Source of the DNA: Deltaproteobacteria bacterium
GTDB lineage: Bacteria > Desulfobacterota > Anaeroferrophillalia > Anaeroferrophillales > Tharpellaceae
NCBI GenBank assembly: GCA_016938065.1
Contig: JAFGVI010000126.1
Location: forward strand, 1 to 45,339
Reading direction: 5' to 3'
DNA length: 45,339 nucleotides
Every line of letters begins with the position of its first letter. Within the stretch, counting starts at the first letter, position 1. Below, one piece after another: positions 33,329 to 41,689 of the stretch. The position numbers and the translations under genes are program-made. The notes under the pieces were generated by a model. It saw nothing but the letters and a program-made list of their open reading frames with translations, made no database searches and was not told the DNA's origin.

Positions 33329-34165
33329 TTAAAGCCAGCTCCCCTGATCAGCATAGACCCCGGTCAACGCTGCCAGCTTACGTCGCAGACGCATAAACCG
33401 GGCCTTCATTTCCTGAAGCCAGAGACCGTGCCGCTGAAACTGCTCTTTTGTAAAAAATATATTTTCAGGATTGAGCTCGACCTTGAGTTCGACTTTTTTC
33501 CCATTCTGACTTATATTGCCATAGTTTCGACAGACAACACACTGAATCCGATCCTGCCCCAGCAATTGAATCACATCACTACCGCACATCGGACAGGCCC
33601 ACTCGTCAAAAGATCGCTCTTTTTCACCCAGAAGCACCTCACCCAAAGCTGCCGCACGCTGGAACTGCTCATCATTATCCAGAAAAATCTCACCCGGCAG
33701 AGCCCCGTAAAAAACCTCCGAGGCGCGCAACTTCAAACCCAGAATCAAACTGAAACTATTGAGCATCATTTCACTGTAGCCGGCCTCCCCTTTAAGTCCG
33801 GCTGTCACCAGATTAATTACCGGCTTACCCCGCAGACTGAAAGACGCCGGATAGAGCTGCAGACAACGGTCAAGAAAAACCTTAAGCATACCGTTGCCTC
33901 CCATAAAATAGGTCGGCGTCGCAATCAGCAAAGCATCAGCGGAAGCCATAGTTTCGGCCACCGCCTTAAAGTCATCATCAAGGGGACATTTTCCGTTCAC
34001 CAGACAGGCATAACAGGCTTTACAAGGCTTAATCTCCTTGTCGGTAAGTCGAATCAATTGCAACTCATGCGCAAATGGAACATTGCGACAGATCTCCTTA
34101 ACCAGTATCTCGCAATTCCCCAGTTCGCGGGGCGACAGTATCAACGCAACAATCTTTTTTGCCAT
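33329..34165 (-). CDS. Iron-sulfur flavoprotein-like NAD(P)H oxidoreductase with C-terminal zinc ribbon
   Basis: A 278-aa protein. The N-terminal 180 residues form an NADPH-dependent FMN reductase/flavodoxin fold: ALILSPRELGNCEILVKE binds the FMN phosphate, KPCKACYACLVNGKCPLDD is the compact Cys motif seen in iron-sulfur flavoproteins, and TPTYFMGGNGMLKVFLDR follows. Residues about 192-215 contain two CxxC pairs (CPMC and CVVC), a likely zinc ribbon. The function may be electron transfer or quinone/metal reduction. A strong AAAGGAG precedes the start, and a large inverted repeat lies in the leader at 34198-34249. Confidence 0.82.
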   Translation of the reverse strand: MAKKIVALILSPRELGNCEILVKEICRNVPFAHELQLIRLTDKEIKPCKACYACLVNGKCPLDDDFKAVAETMASADALLIATPTYFMGGNGMLKVFLDRCLQLYPASFSLRGKPVINLVTAGLKGEAGYSEMMLNSFSLILGLKLRASEVFYGALPGEIFLDNDEQFQRAAALGEVLLGEKERSFDEWACPMCGSDVIQLLGQDRIQCVVCRNYGNISQNGKKVELKVELNPENIFFTKEQFQRHGLWLQEMKARFMRLRRKLAALTGVYADQGSWL

Positions 34166-34197
34166 TACGATCTCCTTTTACCTCAAACATAAAATGA

Positions 34198-34249
34198 TTC
34201 AGACCTACTCATTCTGCGAAATAATCGTAAAAGAATCAGCAGGTCTGAA
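34198..34249 (-). promoter_or_regulatory. Large inverted repeat in the flavoprotein leader
   Basis: Arms of 18 bp (34198-34215 and 34232-34249) pair at 16 of 18 positions across a 16-nt loop; the outermost nine pairs (TTCAGACCT/AGGTCTGAA) are perfect. It lies 33-84 bp upstream of the flavoprotein start. It could be an operator for a dimeric regulator or an RNA hairpin. Confidence 0.55.
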
Positions 34250-34302
34250 CGGTAACTGCATTTCTCATAAAAATTCTTTAAAAACAAGGAAATAAACTAA
34301 CC

Positions 34303-34374
34303 ACAGATGAACATTAAAAATCATATTAAAAAATTTTATAACGCTTTTATACACAGATAAAGAATACACAGATT
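34303..34374. repeat. Degenerate CACAGAT-type intergenic repeats
   Basis: CCACAGATG near 34303, ACACAGATAA near 34351 and ACACAGATTA near 34366 resemble the ACCACAGATGAACACAGAT-like short repeats seen scattered in many bacterial genomes. One copy also reads TTATACACA, which matches a DnaA box by sequence only. Confidence 0.4.
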
Positions 34375-34405
34375 AAATTATTTTACCATAATAACTTCCC
34401 TGTTG

Positions 34406-34442
34406 AAAAGTTGTAAACAACTTTTGAGAAAGTTATAAACAG
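34406..34442. repeat. Hairpin and near-direct repeat in AT-rich DNA
   Basis: AAAAGTTG (34406-34413) and CAACTTTT (34418-34425) form a perfect 8-bp stem with loop TAAA. AAAGTTGTAAACA (34407-34419) recurs with one change at 34430-34442. Confidence 0.4.
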
Positions 34443-34735
34443 CCTGAATAACTAAGTTTTCCCGGAAACCGCGCAGATTCACAGTAATTTTAATTTATCT
34501 TTATATTCAGCATCTTACAAATGTCAACTGCTTTATGAGCCGTTTTTTTCGGCAACCGTTAAAAGGGTCGAAAAAAAATTTCACCGGCTGAGAGCAGATG
34601 TTAACAACTCACCTCTGTAAAATCAAAAAACTTCCCTGTAAAAACAGCATCTCTTACCGTGTCAACAAAAAAATTATCTTCTTTTCCAGTAATTTTTCAC
34701 CACTATCAAATCATGTTCAATTTTAAGCGGAGATC

Positions 34736-34764
34736 TTGACAAGCTAACCCGGCTCTGCTAACTA
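34736..34764 (+). promoter_or_regulatory. Candidate promoter of uppP-dedA
   Basis: A perfect TTGACA at 34736-34741 with a weak -10 (TAACTA at 34759-34764, 17-bp spacer). The predicted leader is about 30 nt to the ATG at 34801. Confidence 0.4.
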
Positions 34765-34800
34765 TCGGGCCCCGGACAGAGCAGACTATCCAAAATCAGA

Positions 34801-35652
34801 ATGCATCCCGGCATCATCCTTGTCACCTTTCCATCTATCAGAGAGCGCCTCATATTGTCACTCATCAACGCAATCCTGCTGGGCGTCGTTCAGGGACTTA
34901 CTGAATTTCTCCCCGTCAGCAGTTCAGGCCACCTGGTAATCGCCGAACACCTGCTTCCCGGCTGGCAGGAGACCGGAATTATCTTTGAAATCATTCTTCA
35001 TCTCGCCACCCTCCTCGCTGTCGTAATTTTTTTTCGCCGCGATCTGGCCGTGTTGCTCAGATCCCTCTACACCTCAGGCGCCGAAGCGGCAGAGCAACGC
35101 AAGGTCATACTCATGCTGTTGCTGGGCACCATCCCGACCGGCATTATAGGCATCATCGGGAAAAAATTTTTTGTCACACTTTTCAGTCGACTCGACATTG
35201 TCGGCGCCATGCTGCTGATCACCGGCATGCTGCTCTGGCTGGCGGAAAGCAGAATTCCCGCCAGACCCGCAAAGAAAAGTACCACAGCCGGCGACGCCAT
35301 TATTATCGGCATTACACAAGGTCTGGCGATCCTGCCGGGCATCTCCCGTTCCGGATCGACAATTGCTGCCGGCATGCTTTTGGGAATTGAACCCCGGGTT
35401 GCTGCCAGGTTCTCGTTTCTTCTCTCGATACCTGCCATCTGCGGAGCCACCATCCTGAACCTCAAAGAGATCAATGCGATTCCCGCAGAGCAGATTACAG
35501 GCTACCTCTGCGGCGCGCTGGCGGCCCTAGTCACCGGGCTTATGGCACTTAAATTTTTGCTGATGATTATTGAAGAAAGACGCCTGAAAATTTTTGCCGT
35601 CTATTGCCTGATAGTCGGCAGCAGTACGCTGCTGCTGGCCCTGGCGGGATAA
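34801..35652 (+). CDS. uppP: Undecaprenyl-diphosphatase UppP (BacA)
   Basis: A 283-aa integral membrane protein. QGLTEFLPVSSSGHL carries the first catalytic Glu/Ser-rich motif and GISRSGSTIAAGM the second. It dephosphorylates undecaprenyl diphosphate to recycle the lipid carrier of wall synthesis and contributes to bacitracin resistance. The family usually begins near SLINAILLG, so the TTG at 34855 is an alternative start; the ATG at 34801 adds 18 residues. dedA follows after 29 bp. Confidence 0.93.
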   Translation: MHPGIILVTFPSIRERLILSLINAILLGVVQGLTEFLPVSSSGHLVIAEHLLPGWQETGIIFEIILHLATLLAVVIFFRRDLAVLLRSLYTSGAEAAEQRKVILMLLLGTIPTGIIGIIGKKFFVTLFSRLDIVGAMLLITGMLLWLAESRIPARPAKKSTTAGDAIIIGITQGLAILPGISRSGSTIAAGMLLGIEPRVAARFSFLLSIPAICGATILNLKEINAIPAEQITGYLCGALAALVTGLMALKFLLMIIEERRLKIFAVYCLIVGSSTLLLALAG

Positions 35653-35681
35653 CCTGCAGAATTAACCGGCAACCGGAGAAT

Positions 35682-36299
35682 ATGAGAGAATTACTCTATA
35701 AAGTAATCGCGACGATTGTCACCATTGTCGGGAAATTCGGCTATGGCGGCATTATAGTCATGATGTTTCTCGAAAGTTCATTCTTCCCCTTCCCCAGTGA
35801 AGTCGTAATTCCGCCCGCCGGTTATCTCAGCGAGCGTGGCGAAATGAACTTTTTTCTTGTCGTCAGCGCCGGCATCCTGGGCAGTATTCTCGGCGCCCTC
35901 TTTAACTATTGGCTGGCTTTAAAAATGGGCCGCCCGGCCCTCCTTCGCTATGGTCGCTATGTCGGCCTGACCCCGGCGGCCTTTGATCGAGTCGAGATAT
36001 TTTTCAACCATCACGGCATCTTCGGCACCTTTGTCGGCCGCCTGATTCCCGGCATCCGTCAGTACATCTCTTTTCCTGCCGGTCTCGCCCGTCTGCCGCT
36101 GCTGCCTTTCATTGCCGCAACCGGCATAGGAGCCGGCATCTGGGTTATAATTTTGGCAGTTATCGGCTATCTCGTAGGCAACAATCAGGAACTGATCAAT
36201 AACTACTCACATCGCGCCTTCTACGCCCTGATACCCTTCCTTATTTTCAGCTGCCTTATCTACATCTGGCGGCATCGCCGAAAAAAAAGTCGCCAGTAG
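35682..36299 (+). CDS. DedA-family membrane protein
   Basis: A 205-aa membrane protein with about five hydrophobic segments. MFLESSFFPFPSEVVIPPAG and GTFVGRLIPGIRQYISFPAG are the two signature motifs of the DedA/VTT family (acidic and Arg residues required for activity). Members act as undecaprenyl phosphate or phospholipid flippases; the neighbouring uppP makes undecaprenyl phosphate recycling the best guess. GGAGA precedes the ATG at 35682. The last codons lie in the pckA terminator hairpin, whose A-run encodes part of the Lys-rich tail. Confidence 0.9.
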   Translation: MRELLYKVIATIVTIVGKFGYGGIIVMMFLESSFFPFPSEVVIPPAGYLSERGEMNFFLVVSAGILGSILGALFNYWLALKMGRPALLRYGRYVGLTPAAFDRVEIFFNHHGIFGTFVGRLIPGIRQYISFPAGLARLPLLPFIAATGIGAGIWVIILAVIGYLVGNNQELINNYSHRAFYALIPFLIFSCLIYIWRHRRKKSRQ

Positions 36300-36333
36300 T
36301 CAGCTGCTCTGATGCAGCCGACTACTGGCGACT
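36281..36333 (-). terminator. Intrinsic terminator of pckA, embedded in the 3' end of dedA
   Basis: AGTCGCCAGTAGTCAGCTGC (36288-36307) pairs with 36314-36333 at 19 of 20 positions around a TCTGAT loop. On the minus strand it is followed by an uninterrupted T-run (the A-run at 36281-36288), forming a textbook terminator 9 bp after the pckA stop. The dedA stop codon lies inside the stem. Confidence 0.88.
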
Positions 36334-36341
36334 GACCTCTC

Positions 36342-37985
36342 TCAGCGTCCCGGGCACTGAGCCGCTATTTCAGGGGCGATGCCTTTATGCCCGTAAGCCT
36401 TGGCAAAATGGGCGGCAAATTCGGCGGCCAGTTTTCGAGCCCGCCTGTCATAAGCCTCCTTATCCTGCCAGGTGTCACGGGGATTGAGAATCTGCGAGGG
36501 CACTCCGGGACAACTCTGGGGAATTTTGACATGAAAAATCTTATCGTCCAAATAGGTCACATCTTTTAAATCACCATTCATTGCGGCCTTGACCAGAGCT
36601 CTGGTCAATTTAATATTCATCCGCTTGCCCTCCCCGAAAGGTCCGCCACTCCAGCCGGTGTTGACCAGAAAAACCTCAGATTTGTAGGTTTCCATTCGCG
36701 AACCCAGCATGCCGGCGTAAACATCCGGATTACAGGGCATAAAGGGCTCGCCGAAAAACCGGGAAAAGGTGGTTACCGGTTCGACAATGCCGGTTTCGGT
36801 GCCCGCCAGCTTGCTGGTGTAGCCCATCAGGAACCACAACATCGCCTGCTCAGGATCAAGCTTGCTCAAGGGCGGCAGCACCCCATTGGCATCGGCGGTC
36901 AGAAAAAGGATGGTCTGAGGATGTCCGGCTACGGATGAAGGCTTTATATTACTCAACTCCGACAGAAGATAAGAACCCCGGGAATTAGGGGTCAGACGTT
37001 CGTCATTAAAGTCAAAATGGCCATCGGGATAAAACATCGCATTTTCGATTATTGATCCGTGTTCAAGATAATCATCCACATGCATAATCGCATGGTAGAT
37101 CTCAGGCTCGGCCTCAGGATCAATGTTGATCATCTTGGCGTAACAGCCATTTTCAAAATTGGCGATGCCGGCATCACTCCAGCCGTGCTCATCATCTCCC
37201 AGCAAAGCCCGCTCCGGATCGGCTGAAAGCGTCGTCTTGCCCGTGCCGGAAAGCCCGAGCAAGAGGGCAACATGACCGTCAGGACCCTCGTTGGCCGAAC
37301 AGTGCAGCGGCAGAATGCCGACTGCGGGCAACATATAGTTCATAACCGAAAACATCAGCTTTTTGACACTGCCGCAATAAGCTGAACCGTAGACAATGCC
37401 GACGCGCTGATCTAAATCAATAACCACCACCAGATCAGAAGCCTTACCGTCGGCCAGGTTCCGCAGCCGGCCCTGATAACGTTCACGCTCCAGTTTGTCA
37501 TAAGGCAACGCCAAAAGGGTAAAACCCTTGTCGAAAAAAAGAGTGCGCTCAAGATCGTCCGGCACAGGACGAAACATGTTGTCCGTAAACAGCGCGGTCA
37601 AAGCTTTATCAGTCACAACCCTGACCGGCAGCGCATAAGCCGCATCGGCCCCCAGAACCCGGTCCGTCACATAAAGCTTCTCTTTATCGCCGAGAACTTT
37701 GACGGCATCAGCGAAAATCATCTCAAAAGTCTCTTCCGACACCGGAATATTGTTGGGTGAATCCCAATCAATAAGAGCTTCGCTTGCCGCTCTTCTGACT
37801 ATCAACGTATCCTTCGGACTGCGTCCGGTTGATTCGGCCGGCGTCCAGGTGGCCAGGGCCCCGCTGGCGGCAACCATGGCTTCGCGGTTGGCAACCGCGG
37901 CCCGGATCATCTCTTTACGCTCAAGGTTGACCGCTACCTGGTTACAGCCGGCCAGCATTTTATCAACAACTGCTCGTTTGTTCAT
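36342..37985 (-). CDS. pckA: Phosphoenolpyruvate carboxykinase (ATP)
   Basis: A 547-aa ATP-dependent PEP carboxykinase that interconverts oxaloacetate + ATP and PEP + CO2. The kinase-1a (P-loop) segment GLSGTGKTTLS is near residue 247, kinase-2 LLGDDEHGW follows, and the RRAASEALIDWDSPNN N-terminal region matches the family. AGAGGAAG precedes the start. It ends at the strong terminator at 36281-36333, so it is a single-gene unit. Confidence 0.96.
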   Translation of the reverse strand: MNKRAVVDKMLAGCNQVAVNLERKEMIRAAVANREAMVAASGALATWTPAESTGRSPKDTLIVRRAASEALIDWDSPNNIPVSEETFEMIFADAVKVLGDKEKLYVTDRVLGADAAYALPVRVVTDKALTALFTDNMFRPVPDDLERTLFFDKGFTLLALPYDKLERERYQGRLRNLADGKASDLVVVIDLDQRVGIVYGSAYCGSVKKLMFSVMNYMLPAVGILPLHCSANEGPDGHVALLLGLSGTGKTTLSADPERALLGDDEHGWSDAGIANFENGCYAKMINIDPEAEPEIYHAIMHVDDYLEHGSIIENAMFYPDGHFDFNDERLTPNSRGSYLLSELSNIKPSSVAGHPQTILFLTADANGVLPPLSKLDPEQAMLWFLMGYTSKLAGTETGIVEPVTTFSRFFGEPFMPCNPDVYAGMLGSRMETYKSEVFLVNTGWSGGPFGEGKRMNIKLTRALVKAAMNGDLKDVTYLDDKIFHVKIPQSCPGVPSQILNPRDTWQDKEAYDRRARKLAAEFAAHFAKAYGHKGIAPEIAAQCPGR

Positions 37986-38009
37986 CTACTTCCTCTTACA
38001 TTTAAGGTT

Positions 38010-38015
38010 ATTATA
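38010..38015 (-). promoter_or_regulatory. -10 box of the pckA promoter
   Basis: On the minus strand the hexamer reads TATAAT, about 25 bp before the pckA start. A TTGCCA at 38037-38042 is about 21 bp away, too far for a good -35, so activation may need another factor. Confidence 0.4.
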
Positions 38016-38058
38016 AAAAACTCACACAATATCATCTGGCAAAATCATTCAGCCACAG

Positions 38059-41000
38059 TCAGGAAACAAATTCAATGATCGTGCCTCCGCCATATAAACC
38101 TTTAACCTCGTGAACGAGATCGGCTGAAGGCTGCAGGGAGAACTTCTCCAGAGCCAGCACCACTTCACAATCCGGCATCATGATATTCATAAAAGTCGGA
38201 CAGTTCCCCTGATGCCGCTGCAGTATATCCTGCAGCATGGCCAGGCGAGCCGGCGCGGCCTGTTCAAGAGTCAAGGTCATAACCACTTTTTCAATTACTT
38301 TCGAAAGGGCCTCTTCCAGGCCGAAAACTTCACTGACCACCATTTTTGCTTTGCTATGGTCATCATTAATCTCAACCCGGCCCTCCAGAATGAGGGGCTC
38401 GTCGTTCTCAATAAACTCCTTGGCTTTAGTGAAAGTCTCTTCAAACAGAGTCACTTCAAGCGAGCCGCTGAGATCCTCAAGCACGGCAAAGGCCATAATC
38501 TTACCATTTTTCGTCCGTTTACTGCGCACCGCGCTCAGAAGTCCGCCGACCCGCATCTGCGCGGCATTGGAACAGTTTACGAGTTCGGCCACACTTGAGG
38601 TCGTACACCGTCTAAGCTCAGCGGCATAGCGTTGCAGAGGATGGCTGCTGAGGTAAAATCCAAGAACGTCCCGCTCGTAAGTCAGTTGCTCCTTATCACT
38701 CCAGGAAACAGCATCATCGGGATAACATGCGTCTTCGCGAGCCAGCTCTTCGCCGGCAAAAGCAAAAAGAGACTGCTGACCGCAGACCCGATCCCGTGAT
38801 GCCGACTGACCATTTTCCAGAGCGGTATCAATAGCGGCAAAAAGTCGCGCCCGGGAGACGCCCTCACCATCAAAAGCTCCCGCCTTTATCAGGCTTTCCA
38901 GAACCCGGCGGTTAACCTTGGAAAGATCAAGCCGGCAGCAGAGATCAAAAAGAGATTTGTAAGGACCCTCAACCTCCCGCACCCGAATAATCTCGGCGGC
39001 GGCTTTGCCGCCGACATTCTTAACCGCCGCCAAACCGAAACGGATATCCTGTCCGACAACCGTAAAAGAGAGCTCACTGACATTTATATCCGGGGCTAAG
39101 ACCTTAATCCCCATATTCCGACATTCGGCTATATTTTTAATGACCTTGTCGGTATTATTCATGTCCTCCATGAGCAGCCCGGCCATAAATTCAACCGGAT
39201 AGTGAGCCTTCAGGTAAGCCGTCTGATAGGCTATGTAACCGTATGCCGCAGAGTGCGATTTATTGAAACCATACTCCGCAAACTGGGCCATGAGATCAAA
39301 AATCTCTTCGGCCTTGCGACTGTCGACCTTATTCCGCAAGGCCCCGTCGAGAAAGCTCTGCTTCTGGGCCGCCATGACCTCGGCCTTTTTTTTGCCCATC
39401 GCTTTACGCAGAATATCGGCCTGCCCGAGTGTGTAACCGGCCAGTTTCTGAGCAATCTGCATAACCTGTTCCTGATAGACGATAACCCCATAGGTCTCTT
39501 TCAGAATGGGCTCCAACTCCGGCAACGGATATTCAACCTTCTGCCGACCATGTTTACAGGCAATAAAGTCGTCAATCATGCCGCTTTCAATCGGGCCCGG
39601 CCGATAGAGAGCAACCAGTGCAATAATATCTTCAAAACAGCCCGGTTTGAGCTTGATCAAAAGATCCTGCATACCGCTGCTTTCGAGCTGAAACACCCCG
39701 ACCGCGGCCCCGGAAGAGAGCAGTTCGTAGGTTGCCGGATCATCCAGGGGAATGGCATTTATATCAAAACACTTGCTTTCGTCTTTACAGTTACGATTAA
39801 TTATTTTTAAGGCGTGATCAATAACCGTCAGGGTTTTCAACCCGAGAAAGTCAAATTTGATCAGGCCGAGTTCCTCGACAAAACCCATGTCATACTGAGT
39901 GACAACCGCATCATCAGCGTCCTTGGCTCCCCGATAAAGCGGTAGATAATCAACCAGCGGCTGATCAGTCACCACCACGCCGGCGGCATGCACCGAAGCG
40001 TGCCGGTTAAGCCCTTCCAGAGCATAAGAGACCTCAAGCAGCTCTCTTTCCAGGGCACTGCCCTGACGCAGTCTGGCCAAAGCGGGCTCTAAAGCTTCCG
40101 CCTTCTGCAAGGTCATCTTCAACTCATTCGGCACCAGCTTGGAGATCTTATCGACCTCGGCAAACGGCATATGCAGAGCCCGACCGACATCGCGAATCAC
40201 CCCTTTGGCCTGCATCCGGCCAAAGGTAATGATCTGGGCGACCCGATCCCGGCCATACTTTTCCGTGACATATTTAATCACCTGATCGCGGCCATGAATA
40301 CAGAAATCCATATCGATGTCAGGCATTGAAACCCGTTCCGGATTAAGGAAGCGCTCAAACAGCAGACCATAAGGAAGAGGGTCGATATCGGTGATCCGCA
40401 GGGCATAGGCGACCAGCGAACCGGCGGCCGATCCACGGCCCGGGCCAACGGGAATCTTTTTGCGGCGGGCGTAGTTGACAAAGTCGGAAACAATAAGAAA
40501 ATAGCCGGCAAAACCCATCTCGCAGATAATGCTGATCTCAAGCTCCAAACGCTGCCGATAACGTTCCTGCAGCTCTGAGGTAAAACCGTCACCATAATAG
40601 GCCGCAATCCGCGGCCAAACCTGCTTGAGGCCATGCCGACAGCTCTCCGCTAAAAAATCATTCAGGGATTTACCTTCCGGGGGAATGAAGGTCGGAGGGC
40701 GATAGTTACGAAATTCAAAATCGAAGTTGCAGCGCGCAGCAATCTCTACAGTATTCGCAATCGCTTCCGGATGCTCAGTAAAAGCCGCAGCCATCTCCTG
40801 AGGCGACTTGAAATAGAGCTCCTCCGGATATCGCATCCGTTTGGGATCGTCCATGTTCTTGCCGGTCTGCACACAGAGCAGAACTTCATGGGCATGAGCA
40901 TCTTCGCGATTTAAAAAGTGGCAGTCATTGGTTGCCACCAGAGGCACGCCATACTCATCGGCCAGAGCAATTATCTGCTGATTGACCACCTTCTGCTCTT

Positions 41001-41556
41001 CCAGGCCATTCTCCTGAATTTCCAGAAAAAAGCGACGGTCGTCAAAAAGCTCCTGATAAAACTCCACCTCGGCCGCCGCCTGAGCCAGGTCCTGACGCCG
41101 CAAAGGGGCGGCAACAACCCCTCCGAGACAGGCACTCAAGGCTATCAGACCATGATGATATTCGCGCAAAAGCTCCTTATCAATTCTCGGTTTGTAGTAG
41201 AAACCTTCGAGATAGCCTTTACTGACCAGACGGCAGAGATTCTTATACCCCTGACTGTTCATCGCCAAAAGAACGAGGTGGTGCGCATTGTCCTGTTCCT
41301 TATCACTCCGCTTGCTTTTCACAAAACGTCCCTGGGGAGCGACATAGACCTCACAGCCAATAATCGGTTTGATCCCTTTTTTTCTGGCTTCCTGATAAAA
41401 ATCAACGGCCCCATGCATGTTACCATGATCGGTCAGGGCAACCGCAGACATACCATATTCACAGGTTTTTTCGATAAGACCGGGAATGCGAATAGCCCCG
41501 TCCAGCAGGCTGTACATACTATGCAGGTGAAGATGAACAAAGGAGGTCTCAGACAT
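38059..41556 (-). CDS. dnaE: DNA polymerase III alpha subunit
   Basis: A 1165-aa replicative polymerase. The N-terminal PHP domain has HLHLHSMYSLLDGAI and ALTDHGNMHGAVDF. The polymerase core has GPGRGSAAGSLVAYAL and the catalytic triad region PDIDMDFC (near residue 405). FNKSHSAAYGYIAYQTAYLKAHYPVEFMAGLL is the conserved tail of the fingers, followed by a helix-hairpin-helix and an OB domain (MRVGGLLSAVRSKRTKNGKIMAFAVLED). It is a complete, normal-length DnaE1. There is no obvious ribosome-binding site in front of the ATG at 41556. Confidence 0.97.
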   Translation of the reverse strand: MSETSFVHLHLHSMYSLLDGAIRIPGLIEKTCEYGMSAVALTDHGNMHGAVDFYQEARKKGIKPIIGCEVYVAPQGRFVKSKRSDKEQDNAHHLVLLAMNSQGYKNLCRLVSKGYLEGFYYKPRIDKELLREYHHGLIALSACLGGVVAAPLRRQDLAQAAAEVEFYQELFDDRRFFLEIQENGLEEQKVVNQQIIALADEYGVPLVATNDCHFLNREDAHAHEVLLCVQTGKNMDDPKRMRYPEELYFKSPQEMAAAFTEHPEAIANTVEIAARCNFDFEFRNYRPPTFIPPEGKSLNDFLAESCRHGLKQVWPRIAAYYGDGFTSELQERYRQRLELEISIICEMGFAGYFLIVSDFVNYARRKKIPVGPGRGSAAGSLVAYALRITDIDPLPYGLLFERFLNPERVSMPDIDMDFCIHGRDQVIKYVTEKYGRDRVAQIITFGRMQAKGVIRDVGRALHMPFAEVDKISKLVPNELKMTLQKAEALEPALARLRQGSALERELLEVSYALEGLNRHASVHAAGVVVTDQPLVDYLPLYRGAKDADDAVVTQYDMGFVEELGLIKFDFLGLKTLTVIDHALKIINRNCKDESKCFDINAIPLDDPATYELLSSGAAVGVFQLESSGMQDLLIKLKPGCFEDIIALVALYRPGPIESGMIDDFIACKHGRQKVEYPLPELEPILKETYGVIVYQEQVMQIAQKLAGYTLGQADILRKAMGKKKAEVMAAQKQSFLDGALRNKVDSRKAEEIFDLMAQFAEYGFNKSHSAAYGYIAYQTAYLKAHYPVEFMAGLLMEDMNNTDKVIKNIAECRNMGIKVLAPDINVSELSFTVVGQDIRFGLAAVKNVGGKAAAEIIRVREVEGPYKSLFDLCCRLDLSKVNRRVLESLIKAGAFDGEGVSRARLFAAIDTALENGQSASRDRVCGQQSLFAFAGEELAREDACYPDDAVSWSDKEQLTYERDVLGFYLSSHPLQRYAAELRRCTTSSVAELVNCSNAAQMRVGGLLSAVRSKRTKNGKIMAFAVLEDLSGSLEVTLFEETFTKAKEFIENDEPLILEGRVEINDDHSKAKMVVSEVFGLEEALSKVIEKVVMTLTLEQAAPARLAMLQDILQRHQGNCPTFMNIMMPDCEVVLALEKFSLQPSADLVHEVKGLYGGGTIIEFVS

Positions 41557-41689
41557 TGGCTTAATAACCGCAAAGGGAACAATTCAGAAAACAGTCGGAA
41601 TAATCAAAGAGGACAAAATTTTCAACTGCAGGCGACGGAGGGCACTAACATACGGAATAAAGTTTTCCAAGGAAAAAAACGGGCTCAGC

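Larger units (their letters stand above)
34166..34800. other. 635-bp AT-rich intergenic region
   Basis: No credible gene is seen on either strand. It contains the inverted repeat at 34198-34249, degenerate CACAGAT repeats around 34303-34374, a hairpin at 34406-34425 and the probable uppP promoter at 34736-34764. The remainder is A/T-rich sequence with short homopolymer runs. Confidence 0.75.

Noticed and set aside
33428-34192. A 254-codon open frame on the plus strand
   Set aside because: It is antisense to the flavoprotein gene, whose motifs and ribosome-binding site are convincing.
34303-34442. Possible replication origin (AT-rich DNA with TTATACACA)
   Set aside because: Only one DnaA-box match, overlapping a common CACAGAT repeat, and no dnaA, dnaN or gidA gene nearby.
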